NCBI GenBank assembly: GCA_040006175.1 | Contig: JBDTXN010000001.1 | Span: 1-64,000, forward strand | Origin: FEN-1250 sp040006175 | GTDB taxonomy: Bacteria; Gemmatimonadota; Gemmatimonadetes; Gemmatimonadales; Gemmatimonadaceae | DNA: 64,000 bases | Direction of reading: 5' to 3' | The notes under the pieces: model-generated | Seen by the model: only the letters and a program-made list of their open reading frames with translations | Database searches by the model: none | What the model was told of the DNA's origin: nothing | Made by a program: the position numbers and the translations under genes | Shown: positions 1 through 9,163 of the stretch, piece by piece | How positions within the stretch are numbered: position 1 is the first letter of the stretch | How the letters are laid out: each line of letters opens with the position of its first letter

Positions 1-1772
1 CCGTCGACGACGAGCGCCATGATCTGCGCCTTGGGAGAGTCCAGCTTTTCGACCGTGCGTCCGCTCACGTCCTTGGGATACCGACCCGCGATCCCCGGAT
101 CGACGAGGTAGTGGATCGTATGCTGCGCATCCACGAGATACTTGCCCGCAGGTGCGCCACCCTGCGTCTCGTACAGGTGTCCCACCTGGTACGCCACGCC
201 ATTCACCGTCTCCGTCTCGCCGGCATCGATCGTCGACACCACGACACCCGGATAGCTCTTCTCGACGATCGTGCGGTGCGCCGTGTTGAGCAGCGCGATC
301 ATGCCCCCGATGAGCAGTGCCGATGTCGTGACGCCGAAGAGCAGTCCGATCTGCTGTCGCGCGGGCGTCGCGCCGACGATGAAGCCCGTCTTGAGATCTT
401 GCGACGTCGCACCCGCGACTGCTGCCGCAACGCACACCACCCCGCCGATGGTGAGCGCGAGCACCCGGTGCTCGACGCCCGTCCATCCAATCGCGAGAAA
501 GATCAGCGCGGTGAGCAGCACCGTTGCGACGGTCATTCCAGAGATCGGATTTGACGACGCGCCGATCTGCCCGGTGATGCGGCTCGAGACCGTCACGAAG
601 AGGAACGCGAAGCCCACAGCGAGCAACGCCGCGAAAATGTTGATCGAGATTTGCGGAAGCGCGATCATCGCGAGGGCGCACACGAGCACGCCGCCCAGCA
701 CCACCGTAATCGGAAGGTCGCGATCGGTGCGTGGGCGAGCCGCACCGCCCGAGCGATCGTCCGCGGAGCGCCGGAAGCCGCCAACCAGCGCGGATAGGAT
801 CGTTGGCAGGGAGCGGAGCAGGCTGATGAGCCCTGCCGCGGTGACCGCGCCAGCGCCGATATAGTACACGTAATTCGCGCGCACGGCGGTCGCATCCATG
901 TTGCTGATGAGATCCGTGCCGGGCGGGATAATGCCGGTGAGCCCGGCGCCGAACAGCTTGATCGTCGGGATCAGCACGAAATACGAGAGGCAGCCACCGG
1001 CAAAGAGATAACCGGCGATGCGTGGTCCAATGATGTAGCCCACGCCTGTGAGCTCGGGGCTGATCTCCGCGCGAATCTCGCCGAACAGCTCCATCTTCCC
1101 GCTGGGCGCGAGTCGCTGGAAGACGTGGCGCGGCACCTCCTGCCACAGATGCAGTCCGCTCACCAGGAATTTGTAGAGGGCGGCGAGCCCGAAGCCGAGG
1201 AACACGGTTCGCGCCTGCACGCCGCGCTCTTCGCCGACGATCAGCACCTCGGCGGCCGCGGTTCCCTCGGGATACTTGAGCGTGCGCCGCTCCTTCACGA
1301 TCAGCGCGTTCCGCAGCGGGATCATGAGGAACACGCCGAGCAACCCACCCACGACTGCGACGGCAGCGACCTTCGTCCACGGCAGGTTGTAGCCGAGCAG
1401 AAGGAGTGCGGGCAGGGTGAAGACGATCCCCGCAGCGACGGACTCCCCGGCGGACCCCGTCGTCTGCACCATGTTGTTCTGCAGAATCGTCGCGGGCTTC
1501 GCGCCGAAGGATTTCGAGATGTATCTGAAGATCGTGATCGAGAGAACCGAGATCGGGATCGACGCGCTGACCGTCAGCCCGACCTTGAGCGCCAAATACA
1601 CGCTGGAAAGTGCGAAGACGAGACCGAGCACGATGCCGAGCGCGATCGCGCCTGGCGTGAGCTCGGCGATCTCCTTGCTCGAAGCGACGTATGGGACGTG
1701 CTCGCCGTCATCGGCGGCAATCGGAATCTGGTCTGCCTCGGCGTTGAGCCGTGGCTGAGTGGGAATCGTCAT
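1..1772 (-). CDS. OPT-family oligopeptide transporter (C-terminus cut by window edge)
   Basis: Polytopic inner-membrane transporter of the OPT family, expected to take up small peptides or metal chelates. Reading from an ATG at 1772 the frame stays open to base 1, giving about 590 residues with no stop, so the 3' end lies outside the window. The N-terminus is acidic and soluble, then many hydrophobic segments follow; SNPISGMTVATVLL lies in a segment typical of OPT proteins, and GATSQDLKTGFIVGATPARQ is a conserved loop. It lies 110 nt downstream of the DUF4349 gene on the same strand. Family assignment is confident; the substrate cannot be told from sequence. Confidence 0.88.
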   Translation of the reverse strand, partial: MTIPTQPRLNAEADQIPIAADDGEHVPYVASSKEIAELTPGAIALGIVLGLVFALSSVYLALKVGLTVSASIPISVLSITIFRYISKSFGAKPATILQNNMVQTTGSAGESVAAGIVFTLPALLLLGYNLPWTKVAAVAVVGGLLGVFLMIPLRNALIVKERRTLKYPEGTAAAEVLIVGEERGVQARTVFLGFGLAALYKFLVSGLHLWQEVPRHVFQRLAPSGKMELFGEIRAEISPELTGVGYIIGPRIAGYLFAGGCLSYFVLIPTIKLFGAGLTGIIPPGTDLISNMDATAVRANYVYYIGAGAVTAAGLISLLRSLPTILSALVGGFRRSADDRSGGAARPRTDRDLPITVVLGGVLVCALAMIALPQISINIFAALLAVGFAFLFVTVSSRITGQIGASSNPISGMTVATVLLTALIFLAIGWTGVEHRVLALTIGGVVCVAAAVAGATSQDLKTGFIVGATPARQQIGLLFGVTTSALLIGGMIALLNTAHRTIVEKSYPGVVVSTIDAGETETVNGVAYQVGHLYETQGGAPAGKYLVDAQHTIHYLVDPGIAGRYPKDVSGRTVEKLDSPKAQIMALVVD

Positions 1773-1831
1773 GTGGTCCTCGTCGTATGACGGGGCAATA
1801 TGGCCGACTGACAACGGGTCGGGGAAGGCGG

Positions 1832-1855
1832 GAGGAGGCGATTGTCTGCCTCCTC
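1832..1855 (-). terminator. Perfect 8-bp hairpin between DUF4349 gene and OPT gene
   Basis: GAGGAGGC and GCCTCCTC flank an 8-nt loop in the 110-nt gap. There is no T-tract on the minus strand, so it may be a processing or attenuation hairpin rather than a strong intrinsic terminator. Confidence 0.4.
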
Positions 1856-1882
1856 TGCGCCGGCATTGTGCGTCGCCCGCCC

Positions 1883-2809
1883 TCAGCCCACGTCGCCAGC
1901 GGGGCGCCGCGCACGGCGTACCCGCCAGACCAGCCACGCGACCGTCGCTACGATGGCGCCGAGCGGCAGGAGCGTTCCCAGCGCAGCGATGGCAGAAGCG
2001 GTGAAGGCGATGAAGTTGCGCCACGCCTGCCGGAAGGCCTCTGCGAGCATGCCGCCGCTCCCTGTGCCCGCGACGACCGGCGCCTTCTCGTGCACCGTGA
2101 CGGCGAGCGTGCTCAGAGCCGCACGCGTGCGCAGGTAGCGCATCCGCCCCTCTTGCCGCTCGATGTCCTCGCGCACGCGCGCGAGCTCGCGTTCGACGGA
2201 CAATACATCGCCGAGCTTCCCGGTGCGCGTGCCGAGAATGTCGATCAGGCGCTGTTCGAGCTTGCGCCCGTTCTGCGCACGAGCAACGACGTCGACGAAC
2301 TCCTCACCCACGTCCTCCGCGCTCACGCTCACGGATTCGAGGTGCCCGATCGGTTGTAGTCCGTTGATCGCGTCATCGAAGCGCGATGCGGGAATCTTGA
2401 TCTCGAGGGTGGCGGAGTGCATCTGGTCCGTGCCCTCCGAGATCGAGCTGTTCGCGATGTAGCCGCCCACACGCGCCGCCAGTGCGCGCACCGCACGAAT
2501 GCCACTCTCGACGGAGTCCACCTCGACGCTCGCCTGGCCCGTGCGAATGATCATCGAGCTCACGGTGGAATCGCTGATCGAGTGCGCGGAGGGCATCGCA
2601 ACGGCGTTCGCATCTGACGGTGCGGGCGACTCTGCCTTTCGGAGCTCGCTTGTGGCCGCGGACTTTGCCGCGAGCGCTGGACCATCGCTGCGGCCGAGTG
2701 TCACCGATTGGGAGACCTCGTCGCGTGCGAGTTTCTCTTCAGGGAGCGCCTTGCCGCGGCAGGCGGTAGCCAGCGCGGCGATGCACAGCAGAACGGATGT
2801 ACTCCGCAT
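1883..2809 (-). CDS. DUF4349 domain lipoprotein
   Basis: Predicted lipoprotein of 308 residues. The ATG at 2809 is preferred over an upstream ATG because it begins a clean lipoprotein signal ending in the lipobox LATAC. The middle holds the DUF4349 domain, including AARVGGYIANSSISEGTDQ, LEIKIPASRFDDAINGLQ, and a coiled-coil stretch ending in VREDIERQEGRMRYLRTRA. A C-terminal membrane segment is followed by a basic tail (RRARR). Function of the family is unknown; it is a membrane-anchored envelope protein. It lies 93 nt downstream of a hybrid histidine kinase on the same strand, so the two may be co-transcribed. Confidence 0.85.
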   Translation of the reverse strand: MRSTSVLLCIAALATACRGKALPEEKLARDEVSQSVTLGRSDGPALAAKSAATSELRKAESPAPSDANAVAMPSAHSISDSTVSSMIIRTGQASVEVDSVESGIRAVRALAARVGGYIANSSISEGTDQMHSATLEIKIPASRFDDAINGLQPIGHLESVSVSAEDVGEEFVDVVARAQNGRKLEQRLIDILGTRTGKLGDVLSVERELARVREDIERQEGRMRYLRTRAALSTLAVTVHEKAPVVAGTGSGGMLAEAFRQAWRNFIAFTASAIAALGTLLPLGAIVATVAWLVWRVRRARRPAGDVG

Positions 2810-2902
2810 GTCGTCCTCGATATGAGCGGCCGGCCGAAATGGCCTGCACACTCGTGGGACGTCAACGGGCGGCGAGCTTGCACACGCCCGCCGTAATTGC
2901 GG

Positions 2903-4918
2903 CTAGCTCTCGACTGTCGCGCCCAGCGCGGTGAGCGCGCCGCGAAGATCGTTGAGCAGCGCCTCAGGGTGCTCGTGTCCCTCGTACACCACCTCGGCCG
3001 CCGCGCGCCGCATCCATTCCTGATTGTCGCCGGTGCCATCGTTGCGCGTGACCACCACCGTGCGGACGTTCTCGAGGCGGTGATCGTCGGAGACGAAGTC
3101 GAGCACACGCTTCACCTCGCGCTCCGGCATTGCGACATCGAGAAAGAGCAGATCCGATGCTTCCTTCTCGAGAGCAGCGATGCACGCGCTGCCCGTGTCG
3201 CACGTACGCACGCGCACGCCGAGTGAGCGCAGAAGGTCGGCGAGCAGGGTGCGCGCATCGTAGTCGTCGTCCACCACGAGCGCGCTCTGCATTGTTTTCC
3301 GCTCGCGCAGGCGCTCGAGCACATCGATCAGCACGCGGCGATCGACAGGCTTGACGAGATAATCGGTGACGCCGAGCGAGAAGCCGAGCGAGCGCTCGGA
3401 GACGATCGACATCACGATAACGGGAATTCGGCAGAGCTCCGGGTCGTTCTTGATCTCGCGCAGCACCTGCCAGCCGTCCTTCTCGGGCATCATGATGTCG
3501 AGCGTGATCGCGAACGGTTTGAGAATTCGCGCGAGCTCCATTCCGCGATCACCGTTGAGTGCACCGACGACGCGGAAGTGTGCGGGCGCGAGCGAATCGC
3601 GGAGCAGTGCAATCACCTCGGGATCATCGTCGATGGCGACGATAATGGGATCGTTCGAAAGCGCCGACTCGTCGGGGATCGCGCCCTGCTCGCCCACGAT
3701 GGCCTCGCCCAGCGGGCGAATCGGGAAGCGCATGCAGAACGCGGTGCCATGTCCCGGCTCACTCTTCACCGTGACCGTGCCGCTGAGCAGCTCGACCGTG
3801 CGCTTCACGATCGCGAGCCCGAGTCCAATGCCCTGGAACCGCCGCGTGGTGCCGGACTCTACCTGCTGAAAATCATCGAAGATGACGTTGAGGTTTTCGG
3901 GCGCGATACCGATCCCCGTGTCGCGCACGTGGGTGACCATGGTGTCGCCCTCGTCCTCCTCTACGGAGAGCTCCACCTCGCCTCCCTCCGGCGTGAACTT
4001 CACTGCGTTCGACGCGAGGTTGAGCACCACCTGCTTGTACTTGGCGCGGTCCAGTCTCACGCGCCGCTTGATCCGCGTGCGCACCGACACGCGCAGATTC
4101 TTGTCGCGCGCGAACGAGCCGATCGCGTCCTTCACTTCCGCGAGCACGGCGCTCGGGTCGAACTCATCGACGCGGAGCTCTGCGCGTCCCGATTCGATCT
4201 TGGCGAGATCGAGCACGTCGTCGATCAGGAGCTGGAGATCCTTCGAGCGCCGCACGATCGACTGTACGGCGCGCTCCTGCTGTTCGGTCACCGGACCATA
4301 CACACCATCACGCAGTAGTCCGGCATATCCGAGGACGGCATTGAGCGGTGTGCGAAGCTCGTGAGACATGGTGGCCAGAAAGCGCGCCTTGGCTTCGCTC
4401 GCTTCTACCAGGGCGCGTGCGCGAAGCGCGAGCTGCTCGTTGGCCGTCAACAGCTCCTGGCTAATGCGCGCATACTCATCCGTTTGAGCCTCGGCGCGCT
4501 CGTGCGCGCGCTCCAGCGCCTCGCGCTGCTCGTCGAATTCGACCGGCTGTCCCACGAGCCATCGCGTGTCGTCTTCGACAATGACATAGAACGTGCGTGA
4601 CTTCGATTGCCGGGGACCAACAAAAGTGAGCTGGACTACGGGCTTTTCCAGCTCACTCCGGCCGAGGATTCGCTCGACGACATTGCCGCTGCCTTTCTCG
4701 AGGCAGTCGAGCAATAGCTGTCCGTTGAGGGAGCTTTCGAGCTCGAGCTCGCGCTCGAGAGCCCCGTTGCTCTCGCGGATATTGCCTTTGTCGTCGAGCC
4801 CGAGGACCGGGAATGGGAGGAGTGAAATGAAGCTCACGAGAGTCAAAGGATCGGAATCAAGCGCGTATGTCGTTGTGTGATCTCGCCTTCGCCGATCGCT
4901 ACCACTAATGCAATTCAT
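2903..4918 (-). CDS. Hybrid histidine kinase: PAS-HisKA-HATPase-REC-REC
   Basis: Cytoplasmic hybrid sensor kinase of about 671 residues. The N-terminus has a PAS-like domain (LPFPVLGLDDKGNIRESNG), then a coiled coil, then the HisKA box FLATMSHELRTPLNAVLGY with the phosphorylatable His. The HATPase domain shows the N box NLASNAVKFTPEGG and G boxes DTGIGIAPENL and GIGLGLAIV. Two receiver domains follow, the first with AIDDDPEV, TLDIMMPEKDGW and the Lys of LVKPVD, the second with VVDDDYDA and LFLDVAMPE. No membrane segment is visible. The ATG at 4918 was chosen over the one at 4972, which would nearly abut the divergent M61 gene. The signal sensed is unknown. Confidence 0.85.
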   Translation of the reverse strand: MNCISGSDRRRRDHTTTYALDSDPLTLVSFISLLPFPVLGLDDKGNIRESNGALERELELESSLNGQLLLDCLEKGSGNVVERILGRSELEKPVVQLTFVGPRQSKSRTFYVIVEDDTRWLVGQPVEFDEQREALERAHERAEAQTDEYARISQELLTANEQLALRARALVEASEAKARFLATMSHELRTPLNAVLGYAGLLRDGVYGPVTEQQERAVQSIVRRSKDLQLLIDDVLDLAKIESGRAELRVDEFDPSAVLAEVKDAIGSFARDKNLRVSVRTRIKRRVRLDRAKYKQVVLNLASNAVKFTPEGGEVELSVEEDEGDTMVTHVRDTGIGIAPENLNVIFDDFQQVESGTTRRFQGIGLGLAIVKRTVELLSGTVTVKSEPGHGTAFCMRFPIRPLGEAIVGEQGAIPDESALSNDPIIVAIDDDPEVIALLRDSLAPAHFRVVGALNGDRGMELARILKPFAITLDIMMPEKDGWQVLREIKNDPELCRIPVIVMSIVSERSLGFSLGVTDYLVKPVDRRVLIDVLERLRERKTMQSALVVDDDYDARTLLADLLRSLGVRVRTCDTGSACIAALEKEASDLLFLDVAMPEREVKRVLDFVSDDHRLENVRTVVVTRNDGTGDNQEWMRRAAAEVVYEGHEHPEALLNDLRGALTALGATVES

Positions 4919-4984
4919 ACGCCCACAGCGGTGTCGAGCGGTCGCAGGGCGGTTAGCTTGACCGGACGTCAACCTGGTTATTCA

Positions 4985-6808
4985 ATGCATGCTGCGATCG
5001 AGCGGGCTCTGCTATTAGCGGTGCTTGGCTTGCCGGCTGTGCGGCCCGCGGGTGCGCAGGGCACCGTGCAGGCGACGCCGCCCTCTGCCCCCATTTCGGG
5101 CGTGGGTTATCACATCACCGTCGACAGCGCGGATGCGGCTGAACGAAGGATCCGCGTCGCCATGACCTTCTCAGTGGCTTCGACCGATCCCGTGATGCTC
5201 GCGCTTCCCGCCTGGACGCCCGGCGCGTACGAGCTCAGCTATTGGGCGAAAAACGTCTCGGCCTTTTCGGCCTCGGAAGGCGGGAAACCGATCCCTTGGG
5301 ACAAAACGGACTACCAGACATGGCGTATTCGGCCGGCGGCCGCGGGCCCGGTGTCGATCTCGTTCGACTACCGGAACGACTCCCTGGACAACTCGAACTC
5401 GTGGAGCCAGCCGGATTTTGCGCTGCTCAACGGATCCACGCTGTTCATGTACCCGGTGGGTCGTCCCTTCGAATTCGAGAGCACCGTCGAGCTTCGTGTC
5501 CCTCAGAGCTGGCGCGTAGCGACCGGAATGCCGGCTACGGGTCGCAATACATTCGGCGCGAGCAACTACCACGACCTGGTGGACTTCCCGATCATGGCTG
5601 GTCGCTTCGACCTCGATAGCACGCGCGTCGGGGATGGGTGGCTCCGCTTCGCGAGTTATCCCGCATCGATCGAGACCGCGGCGCGCCGCGCGACGACGCT
5701 GTCCGATCTCTCCAGGATCATCGGAGTCGAATCAACGATCTTCGGCGAAACCCCATGGAGCACGTACACCGTCATGCAGATCGCCGACTCGGCGTTCGCC
5801 GCGATCGTGGGACTCGAGCACCAGAACTCGCACGTCGATCTCACGAACGTGCTCGCCATCGGACAACCGGTGCTCACATCGGTGTACGCGCACGAGATCT
5901 TTCACGCGTGGAACGTGAAGCGGCTGCGCCCCGTCGACCTCTGGCCGTACCAGTACGCGCACGAGCAGCCGACGCCCTGGCTGTGGGTGAGCGAGGGAGT
6001 GACCGACTACTACGCCGATCTCGCGCTCGTGCGCAGCGGCGTGAGCGACAGCGCGGCATTCTTCGCGACGACGGTGGGGAAGATCAAGGAGATCGAGGTA
6101 CTGCCGCCCTTCGACCTCGAGGATGCCTCGCTCTCCACCTGGATTCGTCCGGCGGACGGCACCGCCAACGCGTACTATCCAAAGGGATCGCTCGCGGGGC
6201 TGATGCTCGACATTCTGATCCGCGACGCGAGCGACAACAAGCGCTCGCTCGATGACGTGATGCGTGGTCTCTATCGCGACGCGTACAAGGCGGGGAAGGG
6301 CTTCACCGGCGACGAGTGGTGGACGGCGGTGCAGAACGCGGCAGGCGGCAAGTCGTTCGCCGATTTCAACGCCCATTATATCGATGGACGAGAGCCGTAT
6401 CCGTGGCAAACCGTGCTGCCGCTCGCGGGGCTGCAGCTCGCTGCGGACTCCACGCGCGTGCCGGTTCTCGGCGTCACCATGTCGCAGGAGGACAATGGCA
6501 CACGGATCACAGCAGTCGCTCCCGGCTCGACGGCAGAGCAGGCCGGTGTACAACCGGGCGACGATCTAATATCAGTAGGCGAGATTCGTGTCGACGCGCC
6601 AGGTCTCTCGGATCAGCTGCGCCTGAAGTACGGAAATGGGCGAAGCGCCATCATCCCGATCACGGTCACTCGCGGTGGACAGCAGCGCTCCCTCGCGGCG
6701 CCGCTGCAGTTCACCTGGCGCGTCGGTTCGCGCATCGCTCCCTTGCCAGGAGCGTCGGCGAAAGCCGTCCGCGTGCGGAGCGGGATCCTGCACGGAACGA
6801 CGGGCTGA
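4985..6808 (+). CDS. M61-family secreted metallopeptidase with C-terminal PDZ domain
   Basis: Exported zinc peptidase of 607 residues, in the glycyl-aminopeptidase (M61) family. The ATG at 4985 starts a signal peptide (basic start, hydrophobic core, AxA-type cleavage near PAGAQ); upstream in-frame ATG codons would bury it. The zinc motif HEIFH is near residues 303-307, with the third ligand in SEGVTDYYADL about 30 residues later. The N-terminal beta domain has the family's WTPGAYELSYWAKNVSAFSA segment. The last 110 residues form a PDZ domain (APGSTAEQAGVQPGDDLISV). It is divergent from the hybrid kinase. Substrates are unknown. Confidence 0.9.
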   Translation: MHAAIERALLLAVLGLPAVRPAGAQGTVQATPPSAPISGVGYHITVDSADAAERRIRVAMTFSVASTDPVMLALPAWTPGAYELSYWAKNVSAFSASEGGKPIPWDKTDYQTWRIRPAAAGPVSISFDYRNDSLDNSNSWSQPDFALLNGSTLFMYPVGRPFEFESTVELRVPQSWRVATGMPATGRNTFGASNYHDLVDFPIMAGRFDLDSTRVGDGWLRFASYPASIETAARRATTLSDLSRIIGVESTIFGETPWSTYTVMQIADSAFAAIVGLEHQNSHVDLTNVLAIGQPVLTSVYAHEIFHAWNVKRLRPVDLWPYQYAHEQPTPWLWVSEGVTDYYADLALVRSGVSDSAAFFATTVGKIKEIEVLPPFDLEDASLSTWIRPADGTANAYYPKGSLAGLMLDILIRDASDNKRSLDDVMRGLYRDAYKAGKGFTGDEWWTAVQNAAGGKSFADFNAHYIDGREPYPWQTVLPLAGLQLAADSTRVPVLGVTMSQEDNGTRITAVAPGSTAEQAGVQPGDDLISVGEIRVDAPGLSDQLRLKYGNGRSAIIPITVTRGGQQRSLAAPLQFTWRVGSRIAPLPGASAKAVRVRSGILHGTTG

Positions 6809-6816
6809 ATGCTGCC

Positions 6817-8289
6817 TCAGTAGATCGGCGTCGTCTCCCTGTACCAGTCGACGATGGAGGAGTCGCGGGGCGCCGGGACCTCTGCACGTGCGCGCATCAG
6901 CTGCTCGATCTCGCTCACCTCGCGAGGGCCGTGCGAGATCCACTCGACGCCCGTGTCGGTCGCGAAATAGTCGTCCTCGATGCGAATGCCGATGTTCGCA
7001 TATCGCTGCACGACGGGCCGCAGCTTCGCGATCATGGCCCTGTTGCGCGGCGTATCGGGCAGCTCCTTGAGCATGCTCGGACGGACGTAGATGCCGGGCT
7101 CGATCGTGAACGTGTTGCCGGGCGCGATCGTGAAGGAAGTGGGATCGTGCACCTCGAGTCCGATCGCGTGGCCGAGCGCGTGGAAGTAGTACAACGAGAA
7201 CTGCGCGCATCCACTTGCCACGCGACGGCGGCAGCCGGCGGTGCCGGCATCGAACACCGCATCGGGCGATTGGATGAGCCCGAGCCGCGCGAGCCCTGCG
7301 CTCAGCACCTTGTTCGCGGCCGCATCCAGATCGCCCTCGGTTGCTCCAAGCCGCGCGACCTGCTCCGCCGCGTGCTGCGTGTCGCGCACGAGCTGGTACA
7401 GCGCGCGCTGCTCCGTCGAAAAGGTGCCGCTCACCGGAACCGTGCGCGTGACGTCCGCCGCGTAGCCGCGATAGGAGGAACCGATGTCCATGACGACGAC
7501 GTCGCCGGCGCGCATGAAGCGGTCATTCGCGCTGTAGTGGAGCGCCGTGGAGTTAAGACCCGAGCCGACGATCGACGAAAAGGAAGGACGGTCCGCACCG
7601 TTGCGGCGAAACGTGTATTCGATGAGCGCCTGAATCTCGAACTCGTTCACGCCGGGCCGAATGGCCGCGATCGCGTCGCGCTGCGCGCGCATCGTGATGT
7701 CGATCGCCTTCCGCTCGAGCGCGAGCTCAGCGGCGGAGTGGCGCATGCGCAAATGTTCGACGAGATCGTTCGCGGCGACGATCCGTACGCCGGGATGATC
7801 GCGGTGCAGGGCGGCCACGAACTGCTCGTCGCGCGTCGCGAATCCTTCGCCCGAAAGATCGCCGACCACCGAGAGTTTGCCTCTCGCTTGGAGCAGCGAG
7901 TCGAGCGCCGAGCGGAGCTTGTCGATCGTGCGCGCCGGAATGCCGGTCACGCGAGTCGTTCCCTCGGCGCCGAGTCGCGTTCCCGTCCACACCTCACGCG
8001 AAGGATCGCGAGGCTGGACGAAGATCGTCATGGAGACCGCGGAGCTCCGCTTCACGATCACGAGCGCCGCCTCGGGCTCCGTTACTCCGGTCAGATAGTA
8101 GAACGAGGGAACGGGATAGAAGCTGAGGAAATCCTCCGCGGGCTCGTGGCCGCCGAGCGCGATCAGCACGCCGTCGGGCATGGCTGCGGCCAGCGAGTCG
8201 CGCCTCGCGGCGTACTCCGAGGCGGGCACCTGCGCCGCGAGCGAGATCGCAGCGAGGGAGCAGAGCAGCACGGCGAGCATACGGCGCAC
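6817..8289 (-). CDS. Secreted Xaa-Pro aminopeptidase (M24 family)
   Basis: Aminopeptidase P-type enzyme of 490 residues, releasing N-terminal residues next to proline. A signal peptide (MRRMLAVLLCSLAAISLAAQ) points to the periplasm or outside. The N-terminal creatinase-like domain is followed by the pita-bread fold with all five metal ligands visible: D268 and D279 in MDIGSSYRGYAADVTR, H374 in ALGHAIGLEVHD, E397 in FTIEPGIYV and E438 in GIRIEDDYF. Length fits the family. It is convergent with the M61 gene, 8 nt apart. The ligands make catalytic activity likely. Confidence 0.92.
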   Translation of the reverse strand: MRRMLAVLLCSLAAISLAAQVPASEYAARRDSLAAAMPDGVLIALGGHEPAEDFLSFYPVPSFYYLTGVTEPEAALVIVKRSSAVSMTIFVQPRDPSREVWTGTRLGAEGTTRVTGIPARTIDKLRSALDSLLQARGKLSVVGDLSGEGFATRDEQFVAALHRDHPGVRIVAANDLVEHLRMRHSAAELALERKAIDITMRAQRDAIAAIRPGVNEFEIQALIEYTFRRNGADRPSFSSIVGSGLNSTALHYSANDRFMRAGDVVVMDIGSSYRGYAADVTRTVPVSGTFSTEQRALYQLVRDTQHAAEQVARLGATEGDLDAAANKVLSAGLARLGLIQSPDAVFDAGTAGCRRRVASGCAQFSLYYFHALGHAIGLEVHDPTSFTIAPGNTFTIEPGIYVRPSMLKELPDTPRNRAMIAKLRPVVQRYANIGIRIEDDYFATDTGVEWISHGPREVSEIEQLMRARAEVPAPRDSSIVDWYRETTPIY

Positions 8290-8422
8290 GGAAACGGTCC
8301 TCGGCTTGGGATACCAAATAAGGTACCGCTGGGGTGGCCGGCACTGCGCACAGTGCAGGTACTGGCGAGACTACGGACCAGCGTGAATCATAGTTGCAGC
8401 CTTTTCCCGACGGAGTTATTTC

Positions 8423-9148
8423 GTGACCGAGCCAGCGATTACAGCCCCCGCGTCCCAGCCGTCGCTGTGGGAAGATTTCGTCGACATCTTCACCTCGCCA
8501 TCCGACGTGTTTCGGCGCCGGGAGAATTCCGGATTTGGTATGCAGTTGCTGATCGCGACGGTGATCTTCGCGATCATTATCCTCGGCACCAAGTCGCTCG
8601 TGCAGCCGGTGTTCGATGCCGAGATGGCGCGACAGAGCGCACAGGTGCTCAAGGCGCATCCGGAGATCAGTCCAGATCAGATCAAGTCGCAGATGGCTAT
8701 GGGTGAGAAGCTCGCCCCGATATTCATCATCGTGGCGATTCCGATCTCGATCATGCTCACCGGCCTTGTGCTCTGGTTCGTTGGCAAGGTGTTCGAGGCG
8801 ACGGAGACCGCGCAGGCGGCGATGATGGTCGCAACCTACGCGTTCTTTCCGCGAATCCTCGGCACGGTGGCAGGAGCGGTGATCGCGGCGCTGTCGAGTC
8901 CCGAACGGCTGAACGGCGCTGCGAAAATCACCGTGGGACTCGGCGCGCTCCTCGATCCCGACAAGTCGTCCCCGGTACTATTGGCGCTGCTCACGCGGGT
9001 CGACGTGTTCGTGATCTGGCAGACCATCCTGCTCGCCATTGGCCTGCAGGTCACCGGGAAGGTGTCGAAGACGAATTCCTACATCGCGGCGGCGCTCGTC
9101 TGGCTCATCGGCGCTCTCCCCACCGTGCTCGGCGCGCTGCGCCGCTGA
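8423..9148 (+). CDS. YIP1-family membrane protein
   Basis: Integral membrane protein of 241 residues beginning at a GTG. The soluble N-terminus SLWEDFVDIFTSPSDVFRRR is typical of bacterial YIP1-family proteins, which carry the phrase close to the first membrane helix. About five hydrophobic segments follow, including LLIATVIFAIIILG and a last one near the C-terminus. Its role is unknown. It stands alone between two minus-strand genes, so it has its own promoter in the 133-nt upstream gap. Confidence 0.78.
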   Translation: MTEPAITAPASQPSLWEDFVDIFTSPSDVFRRRENSGFGMQLLIATVIFAIIILGTKSLVQPVFDAEMARQSAQVLKAHPEISPDQIKSQMAMGEKLAPIFIIVAIPISIMLTGLVLWFVGKVFEATETAQAAMMVATYAFFPRILGTVAGAVIAALSSPERLNGAAKITVGLGALLDPDKSSPVLLALLTRVDVFVIWQTILLAIGLQVTGKVSKTNSYIAAALVWLIGALPTVLGALRR

Positions 9149-9163
9149 GCACCGTGACCGCGG

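Noticed and set aside
8335..8350. sigma54-like TGGCCGGCACTGCGCA before the YIP1-like gene
   Set aside because: GG and GC spacing fit, but the remaining bases do not match TGGCAC or TTGC, and the gene has no link to the sigma54 cluster.
6316..8706. Plus-strand ORF of 796 codons across the M61 end and the M24 gene
   Set aside because: It covers two recognised genes in other frames and its translation is Arg-rich without domains. It is a shadow.
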